A stretch of DNA of 64,000 nucleotides from Eikenella halliae (GCF_001648475.1 NZ_LXSQ01000020.1:145237-209236); one strand, 5' to 3'. Counted from the first letter of the stretch, positions 8,675-16,993 are shown. Notes: generated by a model from the sequence alone, not told the origin. Made by a program: numbers and translations.

Positions 8675-8781
8675 TATAGTGGATTAACAAAAATCAGGAC
8701 AAGGCGGCGAGCCGCAGACAGTACAAATATAGTACGGCAAGGCGAGCCAACGCTGTACTGGTTTAAATTTCATTCACTATA
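8675..8781. repeat. Correia-type element (CREE), copy 1
   Basis: A 107-bp miniature element starting TATAGTGGATTAAC and ending ATTCACTATA, with the internal blocks AATCAGGACAAGGCGGCGAG, CCGCAGACAGTAC and AGTACGGCAAGGCGAG known from neisserial Correia repeat enclosed elements in their short form. It is flanked by TA, as expected from TA-targeted insertion. It lies downstream of the RDD genes. Confidence 0.9.
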
Positions 8782-9093
8782 GTATGTGGGTGGGTGGGCG
8801 GGTATGAAGCCCACGTCTGCAGGTTTCAGGTAGCCATCAACATTTGGGAGGGCTAGGAATAGTGGTATGCCAAGGCAATACTATGTGTTGGCAAAATCCA
8901 CTGCCGAATCTATAACGTCGTCCTGCCTCCGAGTGGCTGCCCAGAGATCTGATACGGGATATCGGGCATAAATGCCAGCTCTACGGGCTGTTTGGAAAAG
9001 TGGTAGGTTGGATGCTGATGACATCTTGCACAAAGGCAGCTTAAAAAAACGCATGAGCAACGAAAGCCACTTTTCGCAGGCTGCGGAAGCGGA
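8782..9093. other. Non-coding gap between CREE copy 1 and the metal transporter operon
   Basis: About 310 bases without a convincing gene. It holds one uptake sequence at 8824. A short open stretch (8904-9052, about 40 codons, reading RRPASEWLPRDLIRDIGHK near its start) has no start codon and no recognised family; it may be a decayed coding relic. Confidence 0.4.
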
Positions 9094-9124
9094 AAAGTCT
9101 ACCTGAAATTTTCAGGTAGCCTTT
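9094..9124 (-). terminator. Inverted DUS terminator after metal ABC operon
   Basis: Opposed uptake sequences (one with a T for G change, AGTCTACC) form a stem of about 15 bp just downstream of the last permease gene on the minus strand, followed on that strand by TTTCCGC. Confidence 0.55.
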
Positions 9125-9143
9125 GTGTTTGGGTGGCCTATCC

Positions 9144-9995
9144 TCATTCGGCAACGGCTTCGTGCCTGCCGAAGGCCTGCCGCAGTTTGTTCCAAATTAG
9201 GGCGAGGAGGAAGAGGGCAGCTTGCAGGATGACGATGCTGGGGCCGGTGGCGGAGTTGAGGTGGTAGCTGAGCAGGGTGCCGGCGAGGCTGGTGAACACG
9301 GAGGCGGCGACCACGATAATCATCATGCGCTCGAAGCGCTTGGTGAGCAGGAAGGCGGTGATGCCGGGGGAAATGAGCATGGCCACCACCAGCACCACGC
9401 CGGCCACCTGCATGGCGGTGATGATGGTCAGCGCGAGCAGGGTGAGCAGGCTGTAGTGCAGGAACTGCGGGGAGAGGCCGGCGATGCGCGCTTGGGCGGG
9501 GTCGAAGCAGTAGAGCATGAAGTCGCGCCGTTTGAGCAGCACGGCCACGGCCACGGCGGCGCAGATGGCGAAGGTTTGCAGCAGCTCTTCGTGGCTCACG
9601 CCCAGCACGTTGCCGAACAGGATGTGGGTGAGGTGTTGGTCGGTTTCCACTTTGGTAAACAACACGAGGCCGAGCGCGAACATGCCGGAGAACACGATGC
9701 CCATCACGGTGTCTTCTTTGAGGCGGCTGTTGTTTTTCAGGTAGCCCACGCCCACGGAGCAGAGCAGGCCGGAAGCGAATGCGCCGATTTGCAGCGGAAT
9801 GCCGAACACAAAGGCTAGCACGATGCCGGGCAGCACCGCGTGCGATACCGCGTCGCCCATCAGCGACCAGCCTTTGAGCACCAGATAGCAGGAGAGCAGC
9901 CCGCAGGTAACGGACACAATCAGCGCGGTGAGCAGGGCATTCTGCATGAAAGGGAAGGCGAGCGGCTCGGCAAACCAGTTGATCAGCTCAGACAT
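9144..9995 (-). CDS. Metal ABC transporter permease (SitD/YfeD type)
   Basis: A 283-residue ABC-3 family permease with about eight membrane helices. Conserved GWSLMGDAVSHAVLPGIVLA, VGYLKNNSRLKEDTVMGIVFSGMFALG and VAMLISPGITAFLLT mark the zinc/manganese/iron family. The ATG at 9995 was chosen because it overlaps the end of the preceding gene by eight bases, as in tightly coupled operons; the longer frame upstream overlaps that gene far more. An in-frame uptake sequence gives GYLK in a loop. Last gene of a four-gene operon for divalent metal import. Confidence 0.9.
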   Translation of the reverse strand: MSELINWFAEPLAFPFMQNALLTALIVSVTCGLLSCYLVLKGWSLMGDAVSHAVLPGIVLAFVFGIPLQIGAFASGLLCSVGVGYLKNNSRLKEDTVMGIVFSGMFALGLVLFTKVETDQHLTHILFGNVLGVSHEELLQTFAICAAVAVAVLLKRRDFMLYCFDPAQARIAGLSPQFLHYSLLTLLALTIITAMQVAGVVLVVAMLISPGITAFLLTKRFERMMIIVVAASVFTSLAGTLLSYHLNSATGPSIVILQAALFLLALIWNKLRQAFGRHEAVAE

Positions 9996-10860
9996 GGCCG
10001 GCCTCCGTTTCTTCCGCCTGCGGTGCGGTGCCGAATTTTTGCCGCAACAGGCCATATTTGGGCGCAAACACGAAGGCGAGCAGGAACAGCAGGCTTTGCA
10101 GGCTAACAATCACGCCGCCGGTGGCGCCGTCGAGGAAAAAGCTGATATAGGCGCCCAAGGCGCAGGTGAGAATACCGAGCGCTACGGCAATCAGCACCAG
10201 CTTGCCGAAACGGTCGGTGAGCAGATAGGCGGTAGCGCCGGGGGTAACCACCATGGCGATCACCAAAATCGCGCCCACGGTTTGCAGCGCGGCCACCACG
10301 CAGGCGCTGAGCAGGCAGAAAAACAAAATTTTATAGCGCAACGGCGAGAGGCCGACGGCCACGGCCTGGGTTTCGTCAAAAAACACCAAGAGCAGGTTTT
10401 TCCAAGTGAGCAGCATAAACAGCAGGCACACGCCGATGATGATGGCTACCTGAAAAATATCTTCGTCGGCAATGCCCAAAATATTGCCCAACACGATTTC
10501 CTGCACGTTGACTGCAGTCGGGTTCACCGACACGATAAACAGGCCGATGGCAAAGAAGGTGGTGAAGATAAAGCCGATTACCGCATCTTCTTTCAGCTGC
10601 GTGATGGCGCGTATCCATAAAATCGACAGTGCCGCCAAAATGCCGGATACAAACGCACCGGCGGAATAGGGCAGGCCGAGCGCATAGGTAACCGCCACGC
10701 CGGGTACCACCGAGTGCGACAGCGCGTCGCCAATCAGCGACCAGCCTTTGAGCATCAAATAAGATGACAAAAACGCGCACATGCCGCCCACCGCCGCGCT
10801 CAGCACGATGGCTTTCACCATGTATTCGTAGGCAAACGGCTCCAGCAGCATGTCTAGCAT
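9988..10860 (-). CDS. Metal ABC transporter permease (SitC/YfeC type)
   Basis: A 290-residue ABC-3 permease, paralogous to the downstream gene (GWSLIGDALSHSVVPGVAV, TQLKEDAVIGFIFTTFFAIGL, VIAMVVTPGATAYLLTDRF). About eight membrane helices. It overlaps the ATPase gene by seven bases and the next permease by eight, pointing to translational coupling. An uptake sequence is read in frame as IFQVAI inside a membrane helix. Two distinct permeases are typical of the Sit/Yfe-type Mn/Fe systems rather than the single-permease Znu or Mnt systems. Confidence 0.92.
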   Translation of the reverse strand: MLDMLLEPFAYEYMVKAIVLSAAVGGMCAFLSSYLMLKGWSLIGDALSHSVVPGVAVTYALGLPYSAGAFVSGILAALSILWIRAITQLKEDAVIGFIFTTFFAIGLFIVSVNPTAVNVQEIVLGNILGIADEDIFQVAIIIGVCLLFMLLTWKNLLLVFFDETQAVAVGLSPLRYKILFFCLLSACVVAALQTVGAILVIAMVVTPGATAYLLTDRFGKLVLIAVALGILTCALGAYISFFLDGATGGVIVSLQSLLFLLAFVFAPKYGLLRQKFGTAPQAEETEAGHV

Positions 10861-11780
10861 GAGCCGCTCCCTTCGCTGCCGTTTTCCTGCTCTGCACAGC
10901 TGCCTTGGGCATCGCTGCAGCAGGGTACGGCGGGCGGATCGTGTTTGGCTTGGCCGTAGAACACGGCGGGGCGTTCGTCGTCGGTGAGCACGGTGAGCAC
11001 GCGGCGGTCTTCATCGTCGTGCAAATCGCTGCCGGAGAGGCGGAAATGGCGCAGCACGCCGCCGAAGGCCAATTCGAGGTTGTGCTGGTTGAAAGTGTGT
11101 TCGGTGCGGCCGGCGGCCAGCACGGTACGGTTGATCATCACCACTTGGTCGCAAAAATCGGGCACCATGCCGAGGTTGTGGGTGGACACCAAAATCAGGT
11201 GCCCTTGCGCGCGCAGTTGGCCGAGCAAATCCACAATCGCATCTTCGGTTTTCACATCCACACCGGTAAACGGCTCATCCAGCAAGATAATCTTGCTCTG
11301 CTGCGCCAGCGCGCGCGCCAGGAATACGCGTTTTTTCTGCCCGCCGGAGAGCTCGCCGATTTGCCGCTGCGCCAAATGGGCGATGCCTACCCGTTCCATG
11401 GCTTCCTGCACTTTGCGTTTGTCTTCCGCTTTGGGCAGGCGCAGGAAATTCAGGTAGCCGTAGCGCCCCTGCATCACCACGTCGTACACCGACACGGGAA
11501 ACTGCCAATCCACTTCCTCGCTCTGCGGCACATAGGCCACCAGATTGCGCTTGAGCGCCTGCGGCACGGGCAGGCCGCACAGGCGGATGTTGCCCGATTT
11601 CGGCTTAATCTGCCCCATCAGGCTTTTAAACAGGGTGGATTTGCCGCTGCCGTTTACGCCCACCAGCGCGCAGGTGGTGCCGCCTTGCAGCGTGAAGCTC
11701 ACGTCGCGGATGGCCGTGTGGCCGTTGCTGTAACGAACCGTTACCGATTCAACGCTGATGGAGGCGGCTTGTTCAGACAT
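10854..11780 (-). CDS. Metal ABC transporter ATP-binding protein (SitB/YfeB type)
   Basis: A 308-residue ABC ATPase. Walker A GVNGSGKST is near residues 38-46, the Q-loop is in YVPQSEEVDWQFP, the signature is LSGGQKKR, Walker B is ILLDEPFTGVD, and the H-loop is STHNLG. DWQFPVSVYDVVMQGRYG is typical of metal-chelate importers. It is longer than most relatives because of a C-terminal extension of about 50 residues rich in Cys, Asp and Glu (PCCSDAQGSCAEQENGSEGSGSC), possibly metal-binding. An uptake sequence is read in frame as GYLN. Its stop overlaps the start of the first permease gene; its start touches the end of the binding-protein gene. Confidence 0.93.
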   Translation of the reverse strand: MSEQAASISVESVTVRYSNGHTAIRDVSFTLQGGTTCALVGVNGSGKSTLFKSLMGQIKPKSGNIRLCGLPVPQALKRNLVAYVPQSEEVDWQFPVSVYDVVMQGRYGYLNFLRLPKAEDKRKVQEAMERVGIAHLAQRQIGELSGGQKKRVFLARALAQQSKIILLDEPFTGVDVKTEDAIVDLLGQLRAQGHLILVSTHNLGMVPDFCDQVVMINRTVLAAGRTEHTFNQHNLELAFGGVLRHFRLSGSDLHDDEDRRVLTVLTDDERPAVFYGQAKHDPPAVPCCSDAQGSCAEQENGSEGSGSC

Positions 11781-12661
11781 TATTTTCCAAATCCTCTAAC
11801 AATGGTGGAAACCGTGGTGTTGAGCAGGTCGAGATAAGTGGGCACCGGGCCGTTTTTGGCGGAAAGCGAATCAACATACAATACGCCGCCGTATTTGGCG
11901 CCGGTTTCGCGCGATACTTGCTGCATCGGGCGCGGCGATACGGTGCTCTCGCTGAACACCACCGGAATATGGTTTTGCCGCACGGTGTTGATTACGCGGC
12001 GCACCTGTTGCGGTGTGCCTTGCTGCTCGGCATTAATCGGCCACAGATACACTTCTTTAAAGCCGTAGTCGCGTGCCAGATAGCTGAACGCGCCTTCGCT
12101 GGTCACCAAGAAACGCTGGTTTTGCGGCACCCGCGCCAGTTTTTCGCGCAAGGGGCGGTCTAAATTGCGGATGCGTTGGGCATAGGCGGCAGCATTACGG
12201 GTGTAGACGGCTGCGTTTTGCGGGTCGTACTTAATCAGCGCATTTTTGATGTTTTCCACATAGATTAAAGCATTGCGGGTAGACATCCAAGCGTGCGGAT
12301 TGGGCTGGCCGCGATAGGGGCCTTCATGAATCGACATCGGGGTGATGCCTTGGGTTACCACCACTGCCGGTTTGTTGCGCACGTTTTGGAAGAAACGTTC
12401 AAACCAGCGTTCTAGGTTCAGCCCGTTCCACAGCACCAAATCGGCAGATTGCGCTTTGGCAATGTCTTGCGGCGTAGGCTGGTAATCGTGGATTTCCGCG
12501 CCCGGTTTGGTAATCGATTCCACCACGGCGGCATCGCCCGCCACGTTTTGGGCGATATCCTGAATTACGGTGAAAGTAGTTACTACTTTGAATTTGGCAT
12601 AGGCCGGCGCGGCCAGGCCTAGGGCGGCCAGCAGGCAGAATGCGGATAATAATTTACGCAT
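11780..12661 (-). CDS. Periplasmic Mn/Fe-binding protein (SitA/YfeA type)
   Basis: A 293-residue cluster A-I substrate-binding protein with a cleavable signal peptide (MRKLLSAFCLLAALGLAAPAYA). The metal ligands of the family are all present: His58, His123, Glu189 and Asp264. The Glu/Asp pair and the YfeA-like motifs (HDYQPTPQDIAKAQSADLVLWNGLNLE; NPHAWMS) point to manganese/iron rather than zinc, and no His-rich loop is present. A good AGGAG precedes the ATG. First gene of the sitABCD-like operon, with a possible Fur site in its promoter. Confidence 0.93.
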   Translation of the reverse strand: MRKLLSAFCLLAALGLAAPAYAKFKVVTTFTVIQDIAQNVAGDAAVVESITKPGAEIHDYQPTPQDIAKAQSADLVLWNGLNLERWFERFFQNVRNKPAVVVTQGITPMSIHEGPYRGQPNPHAWMSTRNALIYVENIKNALIKYDPQNAAVYTRNAAAYAQRIRNLDRPLREKLARVPQNQRFLVTSEGAFSYLARDYGFKEVYLWPINAEQQGTPQQVRRVINTVRQNHIPVVFSESTVSPRPMQQVSRETGAKYGGVLYVDSLSAKNGPVPTYLDLLNTTVSTIVRGFGK

Positions 12662-12721
12662 TGTTTTCTCCTAATTTAATTTGGTTGAATGGGCGGCAAA
12701 GCGAAGCAGTTGCCTATTTAT

Positions 12722-12750
12722 ATACTAGCCTAAATAGAAATTACTATCAA
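12722..12750 (-). promoter_or_regulatory. Promoter of metal ABC operon with possible Fur box
   Basis: On the minus strand TTGATA (12750-12745) and TAGTAT (12727-12722) are 17 bp apart. TGATAGTAATTTCTA (12749-12735) overlaps the -35 box and matches the 7-1-7 Fur pattern at 10 of 14 positions. Iron repression would fit the operon, but MntR or another metal regulator is also possible. Confidence 0.45.
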
Positions 12751-13120
12751 TTATTTTATAGTAGCTTTTATATCACCACAGAAAAATCAGCAGAAACAAT
12801 AAGCTTATATCGCATACGGGATTATTTTATGCGTATTTTGCCTTGCTATGCCAGCAATCATTGCTATAGGCAATAGCCTCTTTGACAATTTAAATCAGGC
12901 AAAACCGATTAGGTTGGCAGGCGGGAGCGGGTGTTTATACCTTGCATTTTGTTATCTTGTGTTAATTTATGCTGAATAGGCTACCTGGAGATTGAACAAT
13001 AGGTCTTGACTTGGTGGAACATCGTTTCAGGTAGCCTTTGTAGCAGCAACAGAGGCTACCTGAAACTGAAGAAGTGGGCAAAAATAACTACTCCTACCCA
13101 GTTTCAGGTAGCCTTGACCT
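12751..13120. other. AT-rich intergenic region with three uptake sequences
   Basis: No gene seen. The left part (to about 12900) is AT-rich and open in short frames only. The right part carries three uptake sequences in both orientations (13025, 13052, 13100) and a variant with CCTGGA at 12980. The opposed pair 13052/13100 can end transcription from the flanking minus-strand phospholipase gene. Confidence 0.6.
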
Positions 13121-14572
13121 TCAGCCGGATTGATCCGTTTTGCCCGAACGTTTGCGGCGGTGGAAGCGCCACAGCTGGCGCACGGCGTGGACGGTGGTGG
13201 AAAGCCCGCCGGCCAGTAGCAGAAATATCAGCGGCACCACCAACAGATAGGGCGCAAACCACAGCAGCAGCGCCAGCGCCAGCATACTAATGCCCAGGCT
13301 CAGATAGGATTTGGCTTCGTTTTCATCCACCGTGCGCGTGCCGTAGAAGTTGCCGCGAAACATGCTGGAAAGCTGCAGCAGCTGGCGGGCGGCGGCTTGG
13401 GCGCGCTGGCGGCGGTGCCGCTTGGAGAGCATTTGGTGGCGTCGGCGTAGGGCGGCACGGCGTTCGCTGCTGTTGAGCACGATTTCGGTGGCATTGGCAA
13501 GGTCTTGCAGAAACATCTGCTCCAGCTGGTGCACCACCACCGCATCTTCGATCACCACGTCTAATTCGCGGTTGAGATACCAGCTGGAGAAATTGAGATT
13601 GGTTGAGCCCACGCGTGCCCATTGGCCGTCGGCAATGGCACTTTTGGCGTGAATCATCGGCCCGTCCCATTCAAATACGCGCACACCGGCTTCCAACAGG
13701 CTGCGGTAGCGGGTACGCGACACGCGGCCTATCCAGCGGATATCGGAAGTGCGCGGTACGAGGATGCGCACATCCACGCCGTCGTTGGCAGCGTTGATAA
13801 GGGCCTGGGTGTAGAGGCGGGTGGGCATGAAATAGGCGTCGGTGAGCCACAGGTTGCGCCGCGCCAGCGCCAGCGCGTTCAAATCCAGCCGCATCATATT
13901 GTTGTTGCTGGGCGTGGTGGCCACCACGCCGGCGCGCACCGTGCCGGCAGCCGTGCCGTCATAAGGGGTGATGTTTCCAGGTAGCCTTTCGCCTTGCGAG
14001 CGCAGCGTGTCGGATAAAGCCTGCACCACTTCGGCCACCACCGGCCCCTGCAGTTTCAGCCCGGTATCGCGCCACGGCGCTACGCCTGTGGCCGGATTGC
14101 CTTCCCAGGCGGAAGACACACACAATCCGCTCACGAAGGCGGTGTGGCCGTCTATCACGAAGGATTTGCGGTGGTTGCGCGAGAGCAGGCCGATACCGCT
14201 GGCAAAACCGGGCGGGTTGTAGGCCACCACTTGCGCACCGGCCTGCTTGAGCGGCTCAAAAAAGCGGCACACCGACGGCCACAGGCTGCCGATCCAATCG
14301 TACACCAGCACCACGCTCACGCCCTGGCGGCATTTTTCCACCAGCAAATCGCGCAGCCGCACGCCGAAATCGTTGGCGGCAAAAATATACATTTCAATCA
14401 GCACATAATGCTCGGCAGCAGCCACCGCTTCCAGCCAGGCGGGAAAGTTTTCGCGGCTGTCTTGCAAGAGCTGCACGCTGTTGCCGCCGTGCATTTCGCT
14501 GCTGCTGGAACGCGCATGCAGCTGATCGAGCAGCGGCTGCGGGTGGTCGAGGAGGAGGGTGCGGTTGGGCAT
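13121..14572 (-). CDS. Phospholipase D-family cardiolipin synthase
   Basis: A 483-residue protein with two HKD motifs: HRKSFVIDG (His134, Lys136, Asp141) and HAKSAIADGQWARVGSTNLNFSS (His308, Lys310, Asp315). These are the hallmark of PLD-type cardiolipin synthases. There is no N-terminal membrane anchor, which is closer to ClsB/ClsC than ClsA, but the C-terminus has a basic Arg/His-rich stretch (about 370-395) followed by two hydrophobic segments at about 430-465. It makes cardiolipin from phosphatidylglycerol or phosphatidylethanolamine at the inner membrane. A variant uptake sequence is translated as RLPGN. It stands alone. Confidence 0.87.
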   Translation of the reverse strand: MPNRTLLLDHPQPLLDQLHARSSSSEMHGGNSVQLLQDSRENFPAWLEAVAAAEHYVLIEMYIFAANDFGVRLRDLLVEKCRQGVSVVLVYDWIGSLWPSVCRFFEPLKQAGAQVVAYNPPGFASGIGLLSRNHRKSFVIDGHTAFVSGLCVSSAWEGNPATGVAPWRDTGLKLQGPVVAEVVQALSDTLRSQGERLPGNITPYDGTAAGTVRAGVVATTPSNNNMMRLDLNALALARRNLWLTDAYFMPTRLYTQALINAANDGVDVRILVPRTSDIRWIGRVSRTRYRSLLEAGVRVFEWDGPMIHAKSAIADGQWARVGSTNLNFSSWYLNRELDVVIEDAVVVHQLEQMFLQDLANATEIVLNSSERRAALRRRHQMLSKRHRRQRAQAAARQLLQLSSMFRGNFYGTRTVDENEAKSYLSLGISMLALALLLWFAPYLLVVPLIFLLLAGGLSTTVHAVRQLWRFHRRKRSGKTDQSG

Positions 14573-14642
14573 GATGTGTTTTCGTGTGGGTTTGGTTGGG
14601 TTGAGGTTTCAGGTAGCCTGTTGCGCTGGATTGGATTGCTAT

Positions 14643-15116
14643 TCAGTGATCCAACTCTTGAGCCAGCACGTCGGCAAGGCTGCTGCCAACAGGAACGCCC
14701 AGGTCATCCGAGCCTGAGTCTTTCATCACAATTAAAGGGCCGGATTGCCCAAAGTCGTAACAATAGAACACGCCGCCGCCATCGAATGCAATCGGCAGCA
14801 AATTGGGCGCGTAATACCAGAACTGATAGCCAAAATAATAAGATACAGTTTCTGCCGGTGAGAAGTAGCCAAAATCCTGCCCATTGCCCGTGATGCCGCC
14901 GTGCACAGAATATTGCCAAAGCTGCATCAGTTCGTTGGGGATATAAAAGTGGGCTGGCAGGCAATATCTGGTGGCACTGAGCTGTACTGAGTAAGGTTCG
15001 AGATAGTTTAATGCGTTGGCGCGTTCGGCTTCGGGCAAAGGGGTGCGGAATGCGGTAATGTCGTCCGGCGTGGCAGGAGGGTGTTGGTCGTAAAATTTAA
15101 ATGCTTGATACCACAT
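14643..15116 (-). CDS. SMI1/KNR4 (SUKH)-like protein
   Basis: A 157-residue soluble, Tyr- and Phe-rich acidic protein. The order of motifs fits the SUKH superfamily: LPAHFYIPNELMQLWQYSVHGG, then FGYFSPAETVSYY, then APNLLPIAFDGGGVFYCYDF, then a final GVPVGSSLADVLAQ. Many SUKH proteins are immunity proteins of polymorphic toxin or contact-dependent inhibition systems. No toxin gene lies beside it, so it would be an orphan or a housekeeping member. The assignment rests on motif order only. Confidence 0.65.
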   Translation of the reverse strand: MWYQAFKFYDQHPPATPDDITAFRTPLPEAERANALNYLEPYSVQLSATRYCLPAHFYIPNELMQLWQYSVHGGITGNGQDFGYFSPAETVSYYFGYQFWYYAPNLLPIAFDGGGVFYCYDFGQSGPLIVMKDSGSDDLGVPVGSSLADVLAQELDH

Positions 15117-15249
15117 TGCTTTATTCTTTCAATCAAATGCTTTTCGCAAAGCTGTCAGGCATTGCACGTAGCCTTGAGCTTAGGCAAATCAAACTGGTGC
15201 AGCGGAAACACAATCCACCTGCTATGGCTTTTCAGGTAGCCTGCAGCCT

Positions 15250-16800
15250 TTAAGTTTGCCGATGAATAATGCGGCGAATCAGCAGGCGGTTGGGGGCGAG
15301 GGCGGCGGCCACTTCTGGTTCGGCGGGCAGCGGCTGCCCCAATAGCTGAGCAGCTACCAGTTCGCCGCACAGCGGGGCGGTGGCGAGGCCGCGGCTGCCG
15401 TGCCCGCTGTTCACAAACAGGCCGAGCAGGTGGGGGCAGGGCAGGTCGGGCAGGCGGTAGTTTTTATCATGGGCGAGTTTGGCGTATTGCACACGCATCG
15501 CCGCCCAGTCGCCCAATGCACCAACGGCGGGCAGGTGGTCGTAGCAGTCTGCGCGCACGGCGGCATGGCCGGACTGGTAGGCAGGCAGGGCGGCGGCGAG
15601 TTCGGGCGAGAGTTGCGCCAGTTTGGCGTGGTTGCCGTCGTCTTCAGCGGTACGCAACTCGCTGCTTTGCTCATTGGGCACGAAGCTGGCACCGAAACAG
15701 TGCTGATGACGATACTCCGGCGAAATATAAGCATCGGCACTTAGGGCGCAGCGCAGCCTGCGGCTGAGGGACGAGGCCTCAGCCAGGCTGGTTTGGCCGC
15801 GGATGAATTGCAGCGGCAGGGCTTCGGGCAGGATGTCGGCCAATTGCTCGGCACCGCAGCAGAACACGATGTGGCTACCTGAAAAAGTTTGCATGCCTTG
15901 CGGCGTATCCACGTCAAGCTGCCATTCGCTGCCGTGGCGTTGCAGATTGGTGAGTCGATGCTGCGTGAGCACGCGGATGCAGGGTGAATCGAGCAGGGCG
16001 GCGGCGAAGGAGGGCGGGTTGAGCCACGCCCCCTGCGGCCAAAACAGGCCGCCCTGCCCGCCCAGAGGGATGCTGGAGAGTGCTTCGGCCTCGGCGGGGC
16101 GGACGGCGTAATAAAGATGGCGGTTGGCGCGTTGCCCGGCCAGCTCGCGGTTGCGGCGGGTTTCGCTCTGGTTGTGGTTGAGGTGCAGCACGCCGCAGGC
16201 TTGCCAATCCGGGCTGTCAGGCAGAAGGTGTTCGAGCAGGCGGCGGCTGTAGCCGTAGCTGCCGAGCAGGAGGCGGGTTTGCAGGGTGGGGTGGGCGGAG
16301 ATTTTGGCGTAGAGCAGGCCTTGCCGGTTGCCGGAGGCGGCGCGGGCGGGCTGGTCGTTTTGCTCGAGTATCAGGCTGCTGATGCCGCGTCGGGCGAGGG
16401 CATGGGCGGTGGCCGCGCCGGCAATGCCGCCGCCGATAATCAGCACGCGTTCTACGGGGATGGGCGGCGGGGCGATTTGCCAGGGTTTGCCCGAGCCCGG
16501 CCATTGCGGCACGGGCGGGCTGTTTTGCCAAACTGTTTCGCCGAAGCCGTATTGTGCCAACTCGGCGGCTGCGGCGGCGGGCAGCAGATAAATATCGCGT
16601 TGCAGCGGGTTGGTATCGGCGGGGATAAAGTTGGCGGCGGAGGCGGCGCAACTTTTCAGGTAGCCTTTATCGGGCTCATGGAGGCTACCTGAAAAATCGT
16701 CGCTGAGAAAAATGCAGGCGGCGCGGGGATGCCGGGAGACGGCGGCGGCAAGCTCTTGTTCGGCGGGGATGCCTTGCCAGATGAGGGCGGGGGTAGTCAT
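15250..16800 (-). CDS. mnmC: MnmC-type FAD oxidoreductase, methyltransferase half absent
   Basis: A 516-residue FAD protein: dinucleotide-binding motif VLIIGGGIAGAATAHALARRG near residue 120, a DAO-fold body, and the C-terminal VNSGHGSRGLATAPLCGELVA that is characteristic of MnmC, the enzyme removing the carboxymethyl group in synthesis of mnm5s2U34 in tRNA. Classical MnmC carries an N-terminal methyltransferase (MnmD) domain of about 250 residues; here only about 115 weakly conserved residues precede the FAD motif. Two uptake sequences in this region are read as FSGSL and GYLK, a third as TFSGS in the body. The ATG at 16800 was chosen; a longer frame to 16887 is unconserved. Confidence 0.8.
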   Translation of the reverse strand: MTTPALIWQGIPAEQELAAAVSRHPRAACIFLSDDFSGSLHEPDKGYLKSCAASAANFIPADTNPLQRDIYLLPAAAAAELAQYGFGETVWQNSPPVPQWPGSGKPWQIAPPPIPVERVLIIGGGIAGAATAHALARRGISSLILEQNDQPARAASGNRQGLLYAKISAHPTLQTRLLLGSYGYSRRLLEHLLPDSPDWQACGVLHLNHNQSETRRNRELAGQRANRHLYYAVRPAEAEALSSIPLGGQGGLFWPQGAWLNPPSFAAALLDSPCIRVLTQHRLTNLQRHGSEWQLDVDTPQGMQTFSGSHIVFCCGAEQLADILPEALPLQFIRGQTSLAEASSLSRRLRCALSADAYISPEYRHQHCFGASFVPNEQSSELRTAEDDGNHAKLAQLSPELAAALPAYQSGHAAVRADCYDHLPAVGALGDWAAMRVQYAKLAHDKNYRLPDLPCPHLLGLFVNSGHGSRGLATAPLCGELVAAQLLGQPLPAEPEVAAALAPNRLLIRRIIHRQT

Positions 16801-16993
16801 GGCGTTTGCCGGCTGGTGCGGGCGGGAATGGGAGACGGGAGGCAGTATAGACAGAAGCAGCTGGCGGCGGCAACTTTGGCTTGGCATGTTTCGACGACAT
16901 CAGGCAAAAGGCTACCTGAAAGCCTAACTGCAACAAAATTCAAACCGCTGCCGGTTTTCAGGTAGCCTTTTACAAACTAAACTTCGCCGAATG

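Noticed and set aside
8904..9052. Open stretch of about 40 codons with RRPASEWLPRDLIRDIGHK
   Set aside because: No start codon, ribosome site or recognised family; at most a gene relic.
12640..12876. Small plus-strand ORF over the metal operon promoter
   Set aside because: AT-rich frame through a promoter region, with no ribosome site and no similarity.
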